A DNA stretch of 64,000 nt, from NCBI RefSeq assembly GCF_043195195.1, contig NZ_JBAFWT010000027.1:14475-78474 (forward strand), given 5' to 3'. Position 1 is the stretch's first letter, and each line of letters opens with the position of its first letter. The notes beneath the pieces were generated by a model. That model was not told the origin of the DNA and did not search any database. It saw only the letters and a program-made list of their open reading frames with translations. Both the position numbers and the translations under genes were made by a program. This document shows, piece by piece, positions 25,382-34,239 of the stretch. The stretch is from NCEH01 sp043195195. GTDB taxonomy: Bacteria; Pseudomonadota; Alphaproteobacteria; Rhizobiales; Xanthobacteraceae.

Positions 25382-25719
25382 GGCCGAAGGTCTCGCTCAA
25401 TGCCACGAGGGCGGGAAGCCGGGGGGAAGAGAGATGACGGAGAACGGTGGGAACATGGCGTGATTGAGCAGGTACCGTCCCCTGGGGGGACGCGACGCCG
25501 CCGGATTTTGATAGCTTACATGAAAGCTGCGTGCCGTTCAGCCTCGTCGGTTCCGCCGTTTTACTCTGGGGAAGCGCTACTCAGGCATGCGGAACGCCGC
25601 GACGGATATTGCCGAGGGCGCGCGCGGGCGCTGCGACGGAGCCAACCAAAATATAAATAAAGGCCGCCGGTTTCAGTAAAATCGTAGCTCTGCCGCGGTA
25701 AAGAGCGTATAGTATTTTC
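25382..25719. other. Gene-free stretch (338 bp)
   Basis: An 86-codon frame at 25400-25660 has a low-quality, Arg/Ser-rich product and no ribosome-binding site; I do not call it. The last 100 bp are AT-richer and should contain the promoter of the gene starting at 25720. Nothing else seen. Confidence 0.5.
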
Positions 25720-25971
25720 ATGTCAATTCATAAATTTTCTCTCGGCGATCACGTCGAACTTTCCATCGGTCCGTTCTATCGAGCCACTGCGGGCGCATAC
25801 GATATCGTTGCGCTGATGCCTTTCGAGCGAGGGGAATGCTCCTATCGGGTGCGCGCCTCGGCCGAAAAACATGAGCGCGTCGTCCTCGAAAGCGACCTCC
25901 GCCTCATTCCGCGGGCCGAAGGCTCGGTGCCGATGCTGCCGACCATCGCCATCGCCAAGAAGCGCGCCTGA
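25720..25971 (+). CDS. Conserved small hypothetical protein
   Basis: 83 residues, no signal peptide or membrane segment. The product (FSLGDHVELS, ALMPFERGECSYRVR, ESDLRLIP) has the look of a small beta-barrel domain found as a stand-alone hypothetical in alphaproteobacteria; I do not know a function. Codon use matches the neighbours and an AT-rich putative promoter precedes it. The ribosome-binding site is weak (AAGAG about 20 nt upstream). Single gene. Confidence 0.65.
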   Translation: MSIHKFSLGDHVELSIGPFYRATAGAYDIVALMPFERGECSYRVRASAEKHERVVLESDLRLIPRAEGSVPMLPTIAIAKKRA

Positions 25972-26180
25972 ACAGCGCGCCTCTCCGCTTTCCTCCGTTC
26001 GACATCGCAATTCCAATGCCTGACGTCCGCCACGGCCTCGCCGCGCGCGGACGTTGTGCATTGTGGCGCCGCTGCCCGCAGCTTCCGTATGGGAAATCAA
26101 AGATAAACCGGTTTTAATTCCGATCCCTGTCGGCTGCGGCCAGTGTGGCCCGTCTTAGGCAGGAGGAGGAAAGAAAACCG

Positions 26181-26552
26181 ATGTTGTATGCCATTCTTTG
26201 CTATCATTCCGAGGATGTCGTCTGTTCCTGGAGCAAGGAGGAGGACGATGCGGTCATGGCCAAGCTGATGACCGTGCACGAGAAGCTGGAACGGGACGGC
26301 CGGCTCGGCCCGGTGGTGCGGCTGCTGCCCACCACGGCCGCCACCACCTTGCGCAAGGACCAGGATCCGCCGCTGGTGCTCGACGGGCCGTTCGCCGAAA
26401 CCAAGGAACAATTGCTCGGCTTCTACGTGGTCGAATTCGACACGCTGGACGAAGCGCTGGAGGCCGCACGCGAGCTCGGCCGCGCCAATCCGGGTGGCGC
26501 TTATGAAATCCGCCCGATCGCGCTCTACCATCCCGGGAGTGCCGGTGCGTGA
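26181..26552 (+). CDS. YCII/DGPF-domain protein, partner of ECF42 sigma factor
   Basis: 123 residues from ATG 26181, which sits behind the strong AGGAGGAGGAAAG. The family motif VLDGPFAETKEQLLGFY is intact, giving the DGPF name; the fold is a ferredoxin-like YCII domain. The gene overlaps the sigma-factor gene by 4 bp (GTGA 26549-26552), the arrangement known for ECF42 sigma factors, whose targets are usually the DGPF genes themselves. Biochemical role unknown; links to oxidative or membrane stress are proposed for relatives only. Confidence 0.88.
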   Translation: MLYAILCYHSEDVVCSWSKEEDDAVMAKLMTVHEKLERDGRLGPVVRLLPTTAATTLRKDQDPPLVLDGPFAETKEQLLGFYVVEFDTLDEALEAARELGRANPGGAYEIRPIALYHPGSAGA

Positions 26553-27826
26553 GCGACCTTGCCTGGATCGACGCCACCCTCGCCGCCGCCCGTCCGCAGG
26601 CCACCGCAGCGCTGCTACGCTATTTCCGCGACCTCGATTTTGCCGAGGAAGCGGTCCAGGAGGCCTGCCTGCGTGCGTTGCGCACCTGGCCGAAGAACGG
26701 CCCTCCGCGCGATCCGGCCGCCTGGCTCATCATGGTCGGCCGCAATTCCGGCATTGATGAAACGCGCCGGCGCGCCAGGCTTGCCCCGCTGCCGCCCGAG
26801 GAAAGCCTCTCCGATCTCGGCGATACCGAGGACGAACTCGCCGAACGCCTCGACGGCGACCATTATCGCGACGACGTGTTGCGCCTGCTGTTCATCTGCT
26901 GCCATCCCGAGCTGCCCGCGACGCAGCAGATCGCGCTCGCGCTGCGGATCGTCTCCGGGCTCAGCGTATCCCAGATCGCGCGCGCGTTCCTGGTGAGCGA
27001 AGCGGCGATGGAGCAGCGGATCACCCGCGCGAAGAGCCGCATTGCCCGCGCCAACGTGCCGTTCGAGACACCCGGCGCGGTGGAGCGCGCGGACCGGCTC
27101 GCCGCCGTCGCCGCCATGCTCTATCTGCTGTTCAACGAAGGCTATTCGGCCACTGGAGCGGATGCGGATGCCCGCAGATCGCTGTGTGACGAGGCGATCC
27201 GCCTCGCGCGGTTGCTGCTTCGCCTGTTTCAAGCCGAGCCGGAGATCATGGGCCTGCTGGCGCTGCTGTTGCTCCAGCACGCGCGCACGGCGGCCCGCCA
27301 CGACGCCGACGGTGCTATCGTGTTGCTGGACGATCAGGACCGCCGGCTTTGGAATTCCACCATGGTGGCCGAGGGCCTCGCCCTCATCGACAAGGCCATG
27401 CGCCACCGCCGGCCGGGGCCCTATCTGATCCAGGCGGCAATCGCCGCACTGCATGCCCGAGCGGAAAGCCCTGAACAGACCGACTGGGGCCAGATCGACC
27501 TGCTCTATGCCATGCTGGAGCATCTCCAGCCCTCCCCAGTCGTCACGCTCAACCGGGCGGTCGCGGTCTCCAAGGTGCGCGGGCCTGAGGCTGCGCTCGC
27601 CATGATCGGCCCTCTTGGGCAGCGCCTGGCGGGCTATTTCCATTTCCACGGGTTGAAAGGCGCCCTGCTGCTTCAGCTCGACCGCAAGGACGAAGCGCGA
27701 ATCGCGTTCGACATGGCGATTTCGCTCGCCTCATCGCCTGCGGAGGCGGCCCATATCCGCCAGCACCTCGATCGGCTGCAGAACAGCGCGGGCACACCCT
27801 CCCATTCCCCAAACTCCGCCGCGTGA
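26549..27826 (+). CDS. ECF42-type RNA polymerase sigma factor with long C-terminal extension
   Basis: 425 residues from GTG 26549. The first about 170 residues carry sigma region 2 (FRDLDFAEEAVQEACLRALRTWPKNGPP) and region 4 (SGLSVSQIARAFLVSEAAMEQRITRAKSRI). The remaining about 250 residues form the helical, TPR-like extension (DUF6596 type) characteristic of ECF42, which in relatives is needed for activity instead of an anti-sigma factor; none is encoded here. Co-translated with the DGPF gene in front. It likely activates its own operon. Confidence 0.9.
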   Translation: MSDLAWIDATLAAARPQATAALLRYFRDLDFAEEAVQEACLRALRTWPKNGPPRDPAAWLIMVGRNSGIDETRRRARLAPLPPEESLSDLGDTEDELAERLDGDHYRDDVLRLLFICCHPELPATQQIALALRIVSGLSVSQIARAFLVSEAAMEQRITRAKSRIARANVPFETPGAVERADRLAAVAAMLYLLFNEGYSATGADADARRSLCDEAIRLARLLLRLFQAEPEIMGLLALLLLQHARTAARHDADGAIVLLDDQDRRLWNSTMVAEGLALIDKAMRHRRPGPYLIQAAIAALHARAESPEQTDWGQIDLLYAMLEHLQPSPVVTLNRAVAVSKVRGPEAALAMIGPLGQRLAGYFHFHGLKGALLLQLDRKDEARIAFDMAISLASSPAEAAHIRQHLDRLQNSAGTPSHSPNSAA

Positions 27827-27949
27827 AAACGGCGAAGGCAGGCGGTCGGCGACGCCGGACGCAGCGGCATGCGCGGAAACGCTGGCCATCGCGCCCAAGA
27901 CACGGGAAGATACACATTATCGACGAACCACGGGACCAGGGGCACGAGA

Positions 27950-28609
27950 GTGGCAGAGCGCAAGACCAGAGCCGCAAGCGAGGCCGCCGAGGTGGTCGAT
28001 TATCCGACCGGGTCGGGCGCTCCCGCGGCAGTTGCCAGCACTCTTGAGGATGCACTTGGCATTCAGGTCCGCGCCATCCGCCGGCAATTGGACCTCACCG
28101 TTTCCGATCTGGCCGGCGCCGCCGGCATTTCCGTGGGAATGCTGTCAAAGATCGAGAACGGTCAGATTTCCCCTTCCCTGGCGACACTCCAGGCCATTTC
28201 CAAAGCCTTGAACGTGCCCATCACCACCTTGTTCTCCACCTTCGAGGAACGGCGCGACTGCTCCTTCGTGCGGGCCCACCAGGGCGTGATCATCGAACGG
28301 CGAGGCACCAAGGTCGGCCACCAATACGAATTGCTGGGCCATGGACTGGGCGGCGACATCGTGGTCGAGCCCTATCTCATCACCTTGTCGCAGGAGGCCG
28401 CGCCTTACACCGGCTTCCGCCATGCCGGGGTGGAGTTCATCTATATGCTCAGCGGGGAAGTGCTCTATCGCCACGCCGACCGCACGTATCACCTGCGCCC
28501 CGGCGATTCTCTGATGTTCGATTCCGGCGCCGCACATGGTCCCGAAGAGCTGATCGTTGCGCCGATGACCTATCTTTCCATCATCGTCTACACGCGCGAC
28601 CCGCGCTGA
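27950..28609 (+). CDS. XRE-family HTH regulator with C-terminal cupin
   Basis: 219 residues from GTG 27950, which has AGGGG 8 nt ahead; the frame continues upstream to 27869 without signals. Residues about 45-100 are a lambda-repressor-type HTH (LTVSDLAGAAGISVGMLSKIENGQISPSL), followed by a cupin_2 domain (VEFIYMLSGEVLYRH, LRPGDSLMFDS) that probably binds a small effector. It lies 119 bp upstream of mgsA on the same strand and is a good candidate regulator of the methylamine operon. Relatives of this type sit beside glutamine-synthetase/glutamate-synthase-like clusters. Confidence 0.87.
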   Translation: MAERKTRAASEAAEVVDYPTGSGAPAAVASTLEDALGIQVRAIRRQLDLTVSDLAGAAGISVGMLSKIENGQISPSLATLQAISKALNVPITTLFSTFEERRDCSFVRAHQGVIIERRGTKVGHQYELLGHGLGGDIVVEPYLITLSQEAAPYTGFRHAGVEFIYMLSGEVLYRHADRTYHLRPGDSLMFDSGAAHGPEELIVAPMTYLSIIVYTRDPR

Positions 28610-28621
28610 GCCCCCGGGCTC
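28608..28621 (+). terminator. Short hairpin after the HTH-cupin gene
   Basis: GAGCCC-CC-GGGCTC overlaps the stop codon (28607-28609) and is followed by TGTAGCGTTTTCC, a weak T stretch. A weak terminator or attenuator ahead of the mgs operon. Confidence 0.35.
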
Positions 28622-28728
28622 TGTAGCGTTTTCCTAGAGAGAAAATTTTATTCCGCCCGCGTTGACGAGGCGGCGCGCGCGGCGTACCACTCCGAAGACG
28701 GCCATGTTTCGGCCCCCGGAGTTCAGCC

Positions 28729-29628
28729 ATGTGCGGCATCGTCGGTATCTTTCTGAAAGACCCCAAACTCGAGCCCGAGCTTGGACAAATGCTTTCCTCC
28801 ATGCTGTGCGTCATGACCGATCGCGGTCCCGACAGCGCCGGCTTCGCCATCTACGGAAATGGCGCGGCGGACCATGTGAAGCTCTCCCTGCGGGCCGTGG
28901 AAGGCTATGATTTCGAGGGCCTTGCCCATTCGCTTTCGGTCGTCGTCGGTGGCGACCCCCGTCTCGTCGTGCGGGCCAGCCATGCGGTGATCGAAATTCC
29001 CGCAGCCAAGGAAGCCGTCGTGCGCGAGGCGCTCGCGGCCCATCATCCCGAGGTCGCCATCGTCGGCACCGGCGCGCGCATGGAGATCTTCAAGGAGATC
29101 GGCCTGCCAAGCGAGGTCGCCGAGCGCTTCGACCTGCCGAAGATGAGCGGCACCCACGGCATCGGCCACACCCGCATGGCGACGGAAAGCGCGGTGACCA
29201 CGGCCGGCGCCCACCCCTTCTCCACCGGCGCCGACCAGTGCCTGGTGCACAATGGCTCGCTCTCCAACCACAACGATTTGCGCCGCCAGCTCAAGCGCGA
29301 AGGCATCGCCTTCGCCACCGAGAACGACAGCGAAGTCGCCGCCGGATATCTCACCTGGCGCATGAAGCAGGGGGACACCCTTGGCGATGCTCTGGAAGCC
29401 GGGCTTAAGGATCTGGACGGCTTCTTCACCTTCGTTGTCGGCACCGAAAGCGGCTTCGGCGTGCTGCGCGATCCCATCGCCTGCAAGCCGGCCGTGATGG
29501 CCGAGACCGACCAATATGTGGCGTTCGCCTCCGAATACCGCGCCCTGGTGAACCTGCCGGGCATCGCCGATGCCCGCGTGTTCGAGCCCGAGCCTGCTAC
29601 CGTCTATTTCTGGGACCGCGCCGCATGA
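28729..29628 (+). CDS. mgsA: N-methylglutamate synthase subunit A, class II glutamine amidotransferase
   Basis: 299 residues starting MCGIVGIF, with the amidotransferase nucleophile Cys2 after Met removal. Other class II marks: CVMTDRGPDSAG, THGIGHTRMATES and HNGSLSNHNDLR. In the N-methylglutamate pathway, MgsABC (homologous to glutamate-synthase domains) transfers methylamine from gamma-glutamylmethylamide to a keto acid or glutamate, making N-methylglutamate. The same family is called GlxB in rhizobia. It overlaps mgsB by 4 bp. Assignment as mgs rather than glx rests on the full gmaS-mgd set downstream. Confidence 0.85.
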   Translation: MCGIVGIFLKDPKLEPELGQMLSSMLCVMTDRGPDSAGFAIYGNGAADHVKLSLRAVEGYDFEGLAHSLSVVVGGDPRLVVRASHAVIEIPAAKEAVVREALAAHHPEVAIVGTGARMEIFKEIGLPSEVAERFDLPKMSGTHGIGHTRMATESAVTTAGAHPFSTGADQCLVHNGSLSNHNDLRRQLKREGIAFATENDSEVAAGYLTWRMKQGDTLGDALEAGLKDLDGFFTFVVGTESGFGVLRDPIACKPAVMAETDQYVAFASEYRALVNLPGIADARVFEPEPATVYFWDRAA

Positions 29629-30332
29629 ACGCCTTCAGCCCCGACATCACTTTCGACCTCGCGCAAAGCGAGCTGCGCGAGCTGAACGGCGCGCTGCACA
29701 AGGTCACCGGCGAGACCAATGCCAAGCTCTGGCGCGTGCTCAACCCCAACGGCCGACATGCTTTGGCGGCCGGCGTGGACGCTCCAATCACCATCGAGGT
29801 GGAGGGTCATGTGGGTTATTATTGCGCCGGCATGAACCAGCAGGCGAGCATCATCATCCACGGCAATGCCGGGGTCGGCGTCGCCGAGAACATGATGAGC
29901 GGCTTCGTCCATGTGCTGGGCGACGCCAGCCAGGCGGCCGGCGCCACGGCCCATGGCGGCATGCTGCGTATCGACGGCAATGCCTCGGCCCGGTGCGGCA
30001 TCTCCATGAAGGGGATCGACATCATCGTACAGGGCTCGATCGGCCATATGAGCGCCTTCATGGGCCAGTCCGGCAATCTCATCGTGTTCGGCGATGCCGG
30101 CGAAGCGCTGGGCGACAGCCTCTATGAAGCCAAGCTGTTCGTGCGCGGTTCGGTGAAGAGCCTCGGTGCGGACTGCATCGAGAAGGAATTGCGCGACGAG
30201 CACAAGCAGCTTCTCAACGAAAAGCTCGCATCCGCAGGTCTCTCCGGCACCATCGATGTATCCGAGTTCAAGCGATATGGCTCGGCTCGCCGGCTCTACA
30301 ATTTCCACATCGACAATGTCGATGCCTATTGA
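29625..30332 (+). CDS. mgsB: N-methylglutamate synthase subunit B, GXGXG-domain protein
   Basis: 235 residues of right-handed beta-helix GXGXG repeats, as in the C-terminal domain of glutamate synthase: VGYYCAGMNQQASIIIHG, GNAGVGVAENMMSG, HGGMLRIDGNASARCG and GQSGNLIVFGDAGEALGD are the repeated units. It holds the three-subunit enzyme together. The start overlaps mgsA (ATGA 29625-29628) and its stop overlaps or abuts the start of mgsC. Confidence 0.85.
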   Translation: MNAFSPDITFDLAQSELRELNGALHKVTGETNAKLWRVLNPNGRHALAAGVDAPITIEVEGHVGYYCAGMNQQASIIIHGNAGVGVAENMMSGFVHVLGDASQAAGATAHGGMLRIDGNASARCGISMKGIDIIVQGSIGHMSAFMGQSGNLIVFGDAGEALGDSLYEAKLFVRGSVKSLGADCIEKELRDEHKQLLNEKLASAGLSGTIDVSEFKRYGSARRLYNFHIDNVDAY

Positions 30333-30352
30333 TGCGTGAGGACGACACTATC

Positions 30353-31690
30353 ATGAGCGCCCACTCCAACGTCCCCCGCACTTTGCCCCGTTTCTCCGCA
30401 ACCTTCGACCCGCACACCCTGTCGGAGATCCGGCGCGCGGCTGCGACCGGCATTTACGACATCCGCGGCGGCGGCACCAAGCGCAAGCTGCCTCATTTCG
30501 ACGACCTGCTGTTCCTCGGCGCCTCAGTCTCGCGCTATCCGCTTGAAGGCTATCGCGAAAAGTGCGGCACCGAGGTGGTGCTCGGCACCCGCTTCGCGAA
30601 GAAGCCGATCACGCTCAAGACCCCTGTCACCATCGCCGGCATGAGCTTCGGTGCGCTCTCCGCGCAGGCGAAGGAAGCCCTGGGGCGCGGGGCGTCGGCA
30701 GTCGGCACCTCCACCACCACCGGCGACGGCGGCATGACGAGCGAAGAGCGGGGCCATTCGCAGACCCTGGTCTACCAATATCTGCCTTCGCGCTATGGCA
30801 TGAATCCCAACGACCTGCGCAAGGCGGACGCGATCGAGATCGTGATCGGCCAGGGCGCCAAGCCCGGTGGCGGCGGCATGCTGCTGGGGCAGAAGATTTC
30901 CGACCGCGTGGCGGGCATGCGCAACCTGCCGCAGGGCATCGACCAGCGCTCCGCCTGTCGCCATCCGGATTGGACCGGCCCGGACGATCTGGAAATCAAG
31001 ATCGGCGAATTGCGCGAAATCACCGATTGGGAGAAGCCGATCTATGTGAAGGTCGGCGCCTCGCGCCCCTATTACGACATCTCGCTGGCCGTGAAGTCCG
31101 GCGCCGACGTGGTGGTGCTCGATGGCATGCAAGGCGGCACGGCGGCGACGCAGGACGTGTTCATCGAGCATGTCGGCCTGCCCATCCTCTCGGCCATCGG
31201 CCCTGCGGTTCAGGCGCTGCGCGACCTCGGCCTACACCGCAAGGTGCAGCTCATCGTCTCCGGCGGCATCCGCAACGGGGCGGATGTGGCCAAGGCCCTT
31301 GCGCTGGGCGCCGATGCGGTTGCCATCGGCACCGCGGCGCTGGTGGCGCTCGGCGACAACGATCCGCAATATGAGGCGGAATACGAGGCCCTTGGCAGCA
31401 CCGCCGGCGCCTATGACGACTGGCACGAGGGCCTGGACCCTGCCGGCATCACCACCCAGGATCCCGTGCTCTCAGCCCGGCTGGATCCGATCAAGGCGGG
31501 CCGGCGGCTCGCCAATTATCTCAGCGTGATGACCCTGGAAGCGCAGACCATCGCGCGGGCCTGCGGCAAGAGCCATCTGCACAATCTGGAGCCGGAGGAC
31601 CTCGTGGCCCTCACCATCGAGGCCGCCGCCATGGCTGGCGTGCCGCTTGCTGGCACCAACTGGATCCCCGGCAAGGGCGGCGCCTACTGA
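30353..31690 (+). CDS. mgsC: N-methylglutamate synthase subunit C, FMN-binding glutamate synthase-like
   Basis: 445 residues from ATG 30353; ATG 30332, overlapping the mgsB stop, is an alternative with seven more residues. This is the FMN-binding TIM-barrel of glutamate synthase: MSFGALSAQAKEALGRGA, TTGDGGMTSEE, IGQGAKPGGGGML, VLDGMQGGTAATQ, and VSGGIRNGADVAKALALGADAV for flavin phosphate binding. It performs the reductive transfer step. The product is a stand-alone domain, whereas classical GltB carries all three functions in one chain. Confidence 0.87.
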   Translation: MSAHSNVPRTLPRFSATFDPHTLSEIRRAAATGIYDIRGGGTKRKLPHFDDLLFLGASVSRYPLEGYREKCGTEVVLGTRFAKKPITLKTPVTIAGMSFGALSAQAKEALGRGASAVGTSTTTGDGGMTSEERGHSQTLVYQYLPSRYGMNPNDLRKADAIEIVIGQGAKPGGGGMLLGQKISDRVAGMRNLPQGIDQRSACRHPDWTGPDDLEIKIGELREITDWEKPIYVKVGASRPYYDISLAVKSGADVVVLDGMQGGTAATQDVFIEHVGLPILSAIGPAVQALRDLGLHRKVQLIVSGGIRNGADVAKALALGADAVAIGTAALVALGDNDPQYEAEYEALGSTAGAYDDWHEGLDPAGITTQDPVLSARLDPIKAGRRLANYLSVMTLEAQTIARACGKSHLHNLEPEDLVALTIEAAAMAGVPLAGTNWIPGKGGAY

Positions 31691-31707
31691 TCGCCCGGCC
31701 GGACCGG

Positions 31708-31727
31708 CGCGCCTTCATCCAGGCGCG
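31708..31727 (+). promoter_or_regulatory. Intercistronic hairpin between mgsC and gmaS
   Basis: CGCGCC (31708-31713) and GGCGCG (31722-31727) are complementary across an 8-nt loop, in the 81-bp gap before gmaS; no T run follows. May act in RNA processing or partial termination and set the GmaS-to-Mgs ratio. Confidence 0.35.
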
Positions 31728-31771
31728 TCGGCAACACAACGAAAATACAAGACCTTCCCAGAGGATTTGAC

Positions 31772-33139
31772 ATGATCCGATTGCCCGAAATGACGCGCGA
31801 AGCCGATGGCCGCGCCGCTGCCTCAGCCCTCACCCCCGACGCAGACCTCGCAAAGGTTGCCCAGGAGCGGGGCATCAAATATTTCCTCATCTCCTACGTC
31901 GACTTGTTCGGCGGCCTGCGCGCCAAGCTGGTGCCGGCTTCCGCCATATCGGGCATGCAGCAGGATGGGGCCGGTTTTGCCGGCTTCGCCACCTGGCTCG
32001 ATATGACCCCGGCCGACCCGGACCTGTTCGCGGTGCCGGACCCCACCTCCCTCATCCAGCTTCCCTGGAACCCGGAGATCGGTTGGCTCGCTTCGGACCT
32101 CTACATGGAGGGCAAGCTGGTCGAGCAGGCGCCCCGCACGGTGCTGAAGGCGCAGCTCGCCGCCGCCGCCGCCCTCGGCTACGAGATGAAGAGCGGGGTC
32201 GAGTGCGAATACTTCCTCACCAATGCCGATGGCAGCGCCATCCATGATACCGCCGACACGGCGGTGAAGCCCTGTTACGACCAGTCCGCTTTGATGCGCC
32301 AGTATCCGGTCATCAAGGAAATCTGCGACGCCATGTTGTCGCTCGGCTGGGGCGCCTATCAGAACGACCATGAAGACGCCAACGGCCAGTTCGAAATGAA
32401 CTGGAATTACGACAACGCGCTTGTCACCGCCGACCGGCACGTGTTCTTCAAGTTCATGGTCAAGAGCATTGCCGAGCGGCATGGCTTGCGTGCCACCTTC
32501 ATGCCCAAGCCCTTTATCAACCTCACCGGTTCGGGTTGCCACGTCCATGTCTCACTGTGGGACAAGGATGGCAAGAACGCGTTCGGCGATAAGGCGGGCA
32601 AGCTCGGGGTTTCCGACCTCGGCTACAGCTTCATCGGCGGGCTGATTCATAATGCCGACGCGCTCTGCGCCCTGACCAATCCGACGGTGAATTCCTACAA
32701 GCGCATCAACGCGCCGCGCACCATTTCCGGCGCCACCTGGGCGCCCAATACGGTGACCTACACCGGCAATAACCGCACCCACATGATCCGCATTCCGGAC
32801 GCGGGCCGGTTCGAATTCCGTCTCGCCGACGGGGCCGCCAATCCCTATCTGCTGCAGGCCGGTGTGCTGGCGGCGGGGCTGGACGGCATCCAGAATGCGC
32901 GCGACCCCGGCGAGCGGCTCGATATCAACATGTACACCGACGGCCACAAGGTGGAGGGCGCCAAGAAATTGCCGCTCAATCTGCTGGACGCATTGCGCGC
33001 GCTGGACTCTTCAACCGTCCTCAGCGAACGCATGGGCAACAGTCTGGTGACCGGTTTCGTGAAGCTGAAGATGGAGGAATGGAACGCCTATTCCCGCCAT
33101 CTCACCCAGTGGGAACGTGAAACCACTCTGGATATCTGA
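31772..33139 (+). CDS. gmaS: Gamma-glutamylmethylamide synthetase (glutamine synthetase type III-like)
   Basis: 455 residues of the glutamine-synthetase fold. It shows the family's N-terminal YFLISYVDLFGGLRAKLVP, the metal-binding segment ECEYFL, NDHEDANGQFEMNW (a stretch conserved in GmaS), HVHVSLWDKDGKNAF and the ATP/glutamate-binding NRTHMIRIP. It ligates glutamate with methylamine using ATP, the first step of the N-methylglutamate pathway. Related GlnT enzymes make glutamine from ammonium; the adjacent mgs and mgd genes favour GmaS. A strong terminator follows at 33176. Confidence 0.87.
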   Translation: MIRLPEMTREADGRAAASALTPDADLAKVAQERGIKYFLISYVDLFGGLRAKLVPASAISGMQQDGAGFAGFATWLDMTPADPDLFAVPDPTSLIQLPWNPEIGWLASDLYMEGKLVEQAPRTVLKAQLAAAAALGYEMKSGVECEYFLTNADGSAIHDTADTAVKPCYDQSALMRQYPVIKEICDAMLSLGWGAYQNDHEDANGQFEMNWNYDNALVTADRHVFFKFMVKSIAERHGLRATFMPKPFINLTGSGCHVHVSLWDKDGKNAFGDKAGKLGVSDLGYSFIGGLIHNADALCALTNPTVNSYKRINAPRTISGATWAPNTVTYTGNNRTHMIRIPDAGRFEFRLADGAANPYLLQAGVLAAGLDGIQNARDPGERLDINMYTDGHKVEGAKKLPLNLLDALRALDSSTVLSERMGNSLVTGFVKLKMEEWNAYSRHLTQWERETTLDI

Positions 33140-33175
33140 ACCGCTTTACCGCTGCGGATTGAGACGGAACGACAA

Positions 33176-33203
33176 GCCGGCGCCTGATGCGCCGGTTTTT
33201 TTT
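33176..33203 (+). terminator. Rho-independent terminator after gmaS
   Basis: CCGGCGC (33177-33183), loop CTGAT, GCGCCGG (33189-33195), then eight T residues (33196-33203). It ends the mgsABC-gmaS transcript shortly before the convergent LysR gene. The opposite strand lacks a T run, so it is mainly one-directional. Confidence 0.9.
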
Positions 33204-33207
33204 ACAA

Positions 33208-34182
33208 TCACCCTTGCCCCAGCCACGGCATCGCCGCCCGCAGCTCCGGCCAGCATTTCTCCTCCAGATGCGTCCGGCAGAAGGCGGCCACGTCGCGCGG
33301 TAGGCGGCCGAGCTCCTGGCGACGGGCGATCAGGGTGAGGCTGCGCTGGAACGCCGGACCGGGCAGCGGCCAACAGGCAAGCTGCGCCATCGGCACTGCC
33401 GCCTCCAGCAGGCACAAAGGTGTTGTCACGGCGAAGCCTGCACCCTGCGCCACCATTGCGGTAACGCATTGGGGCGTATCGAACTCCAGCCGGCGCGGCA
33501 GGTCCAGCTTCAGCCGACGCAGATGGCGCTCCACCTCGATGCCGGTTTTGGAGCGAGCGGAGAAACGCACCAGGGGCAAGCGCGCGGCGAGGCTCGCGAG
33601 ATCATCCACGCGCGCGGGTTTCTGCGTGCCGACGGGTGCGATCAGGACATAAGGCTCGGTCAACAGTACGAACCGCTCCAGCCCCTCGATTTCCTCCAGT
33701 TCATCGGGCGCCAGCAGCAGGTCCATCTGCCGCGTCAGCAAGGCCGAAGCATGGGAGGCCGTGAGCCCGGAGAGAATGGAGACCTGATCCGCCAGCGCCA
33801 TGAGATGGGCGCCCAAAGGTGCAGCCAGGGCCCGCGAAAGGGAATCCACCAGACCGACGCGCAAGAGCGGCAAGCGGCCGTGCATAGTCTCCCGCAACAT
33901 GGGAGCGATCTGCCGGGCCTCCGAAAGCAACGCGCTGGCCCGCTGGCGAAGCACCCCACCCGCTGGGGTGAGACCCAGCGGCCTCACCGAACGGTCAAAC
34001 AGCACCGCGCCGGTGCGCGCTTCAAGGTCCGCCACGGCCTGCGAAACGGCAGGCTGGGTGAGGCCAAGCTGGCGCGCAGCCCCCGCCATCGCACCCTGCT
34101 CGCAGACCGCCAAAAAAATCTCAAGCGTGCGCAGATCGAACGGCAGGGCTTCCGCCCGCTGGGCAACGCCTCGCAAGGCCAT
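33208..34182 (-). CDS. LysR-type transcriptional regulator within the methylamine cluster
   Basis: 324 residues. N-terminal winged helix (FLAVCEQGAMAGAARQLGLTQPAVSQAVADLE at about 20-55) and a periplasmic-binding-protein-like effector domain. Start ATG 34182 has GGGAG 9 nt ahead. It is divergent from mgdA with only 57 bp between, containing an AT-rich inverted repeat (34199-34215), the usual LysR arrangement for regulating the neighbour and itself. It splits mgsABC-gmaS from mgdABCD, suggesting that the dehydrogenase half is under its control. Methylamine, N-methylglutamate or another C1 signal could be the inducer; not shown. Confidence 0.87.
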   Translation of the reverse strand: MALRGVAQRAEALPFDLRTLEIFLAVCEQGAMAGAARQLGLTQPAVSQAVADLEARTGAVLFDRSVRPLGLTPAGGVLRQRASALLSEARQIAPMLRETMHGRLPLLRVGLVDSLSRALAAPLGAHLMALADQVSILSGLTASHASALLTRQMDLLLAPDELEEIEGLERFVLLTEPYVLIAPVGTQKPARVDDLASLAARLPLVRFSARSKTGIEVERHLRRLKLDLPRRLEFDTPQCVTAMVAQGAGFAVTTPLCLLEAAVPMAQLACWPLPGPAFQRSLTLIARRQELGRLPRDVAAFCRTHLEEKCWPELRAAMPWLGQG

Positions 34183-34198
34183 GAGCCGGCTCCCATAC

Positions 34199-34215
34199 TA
34201 TAAGCAATAATTATA
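34199..34215. promoter_or_regulatory. Inverted repeat in LysR-mgdA divergent promoter (candidate LysR box)
   Basis: TATAA (34199-34203), 7-bp spacer, TTATA (34211-34215), a 17-bp dyad with the T-N11-A type spacing often bound by LysR proteins. It lies in the 57-bp space between the two divergent start codons. Confidence 0.5.
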
Positions 34216-34239
34216 TCATGCCTTATTTTCAGGTGCGGT

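Noticed and set aside
28729..33139. Plain glutamate synthase/glutamine synthetase operon
   Set aside because: The three-part synthase layout together with the complete sarcosine-oxidase-like set and purU fits the N-methylglutamate pathway better.
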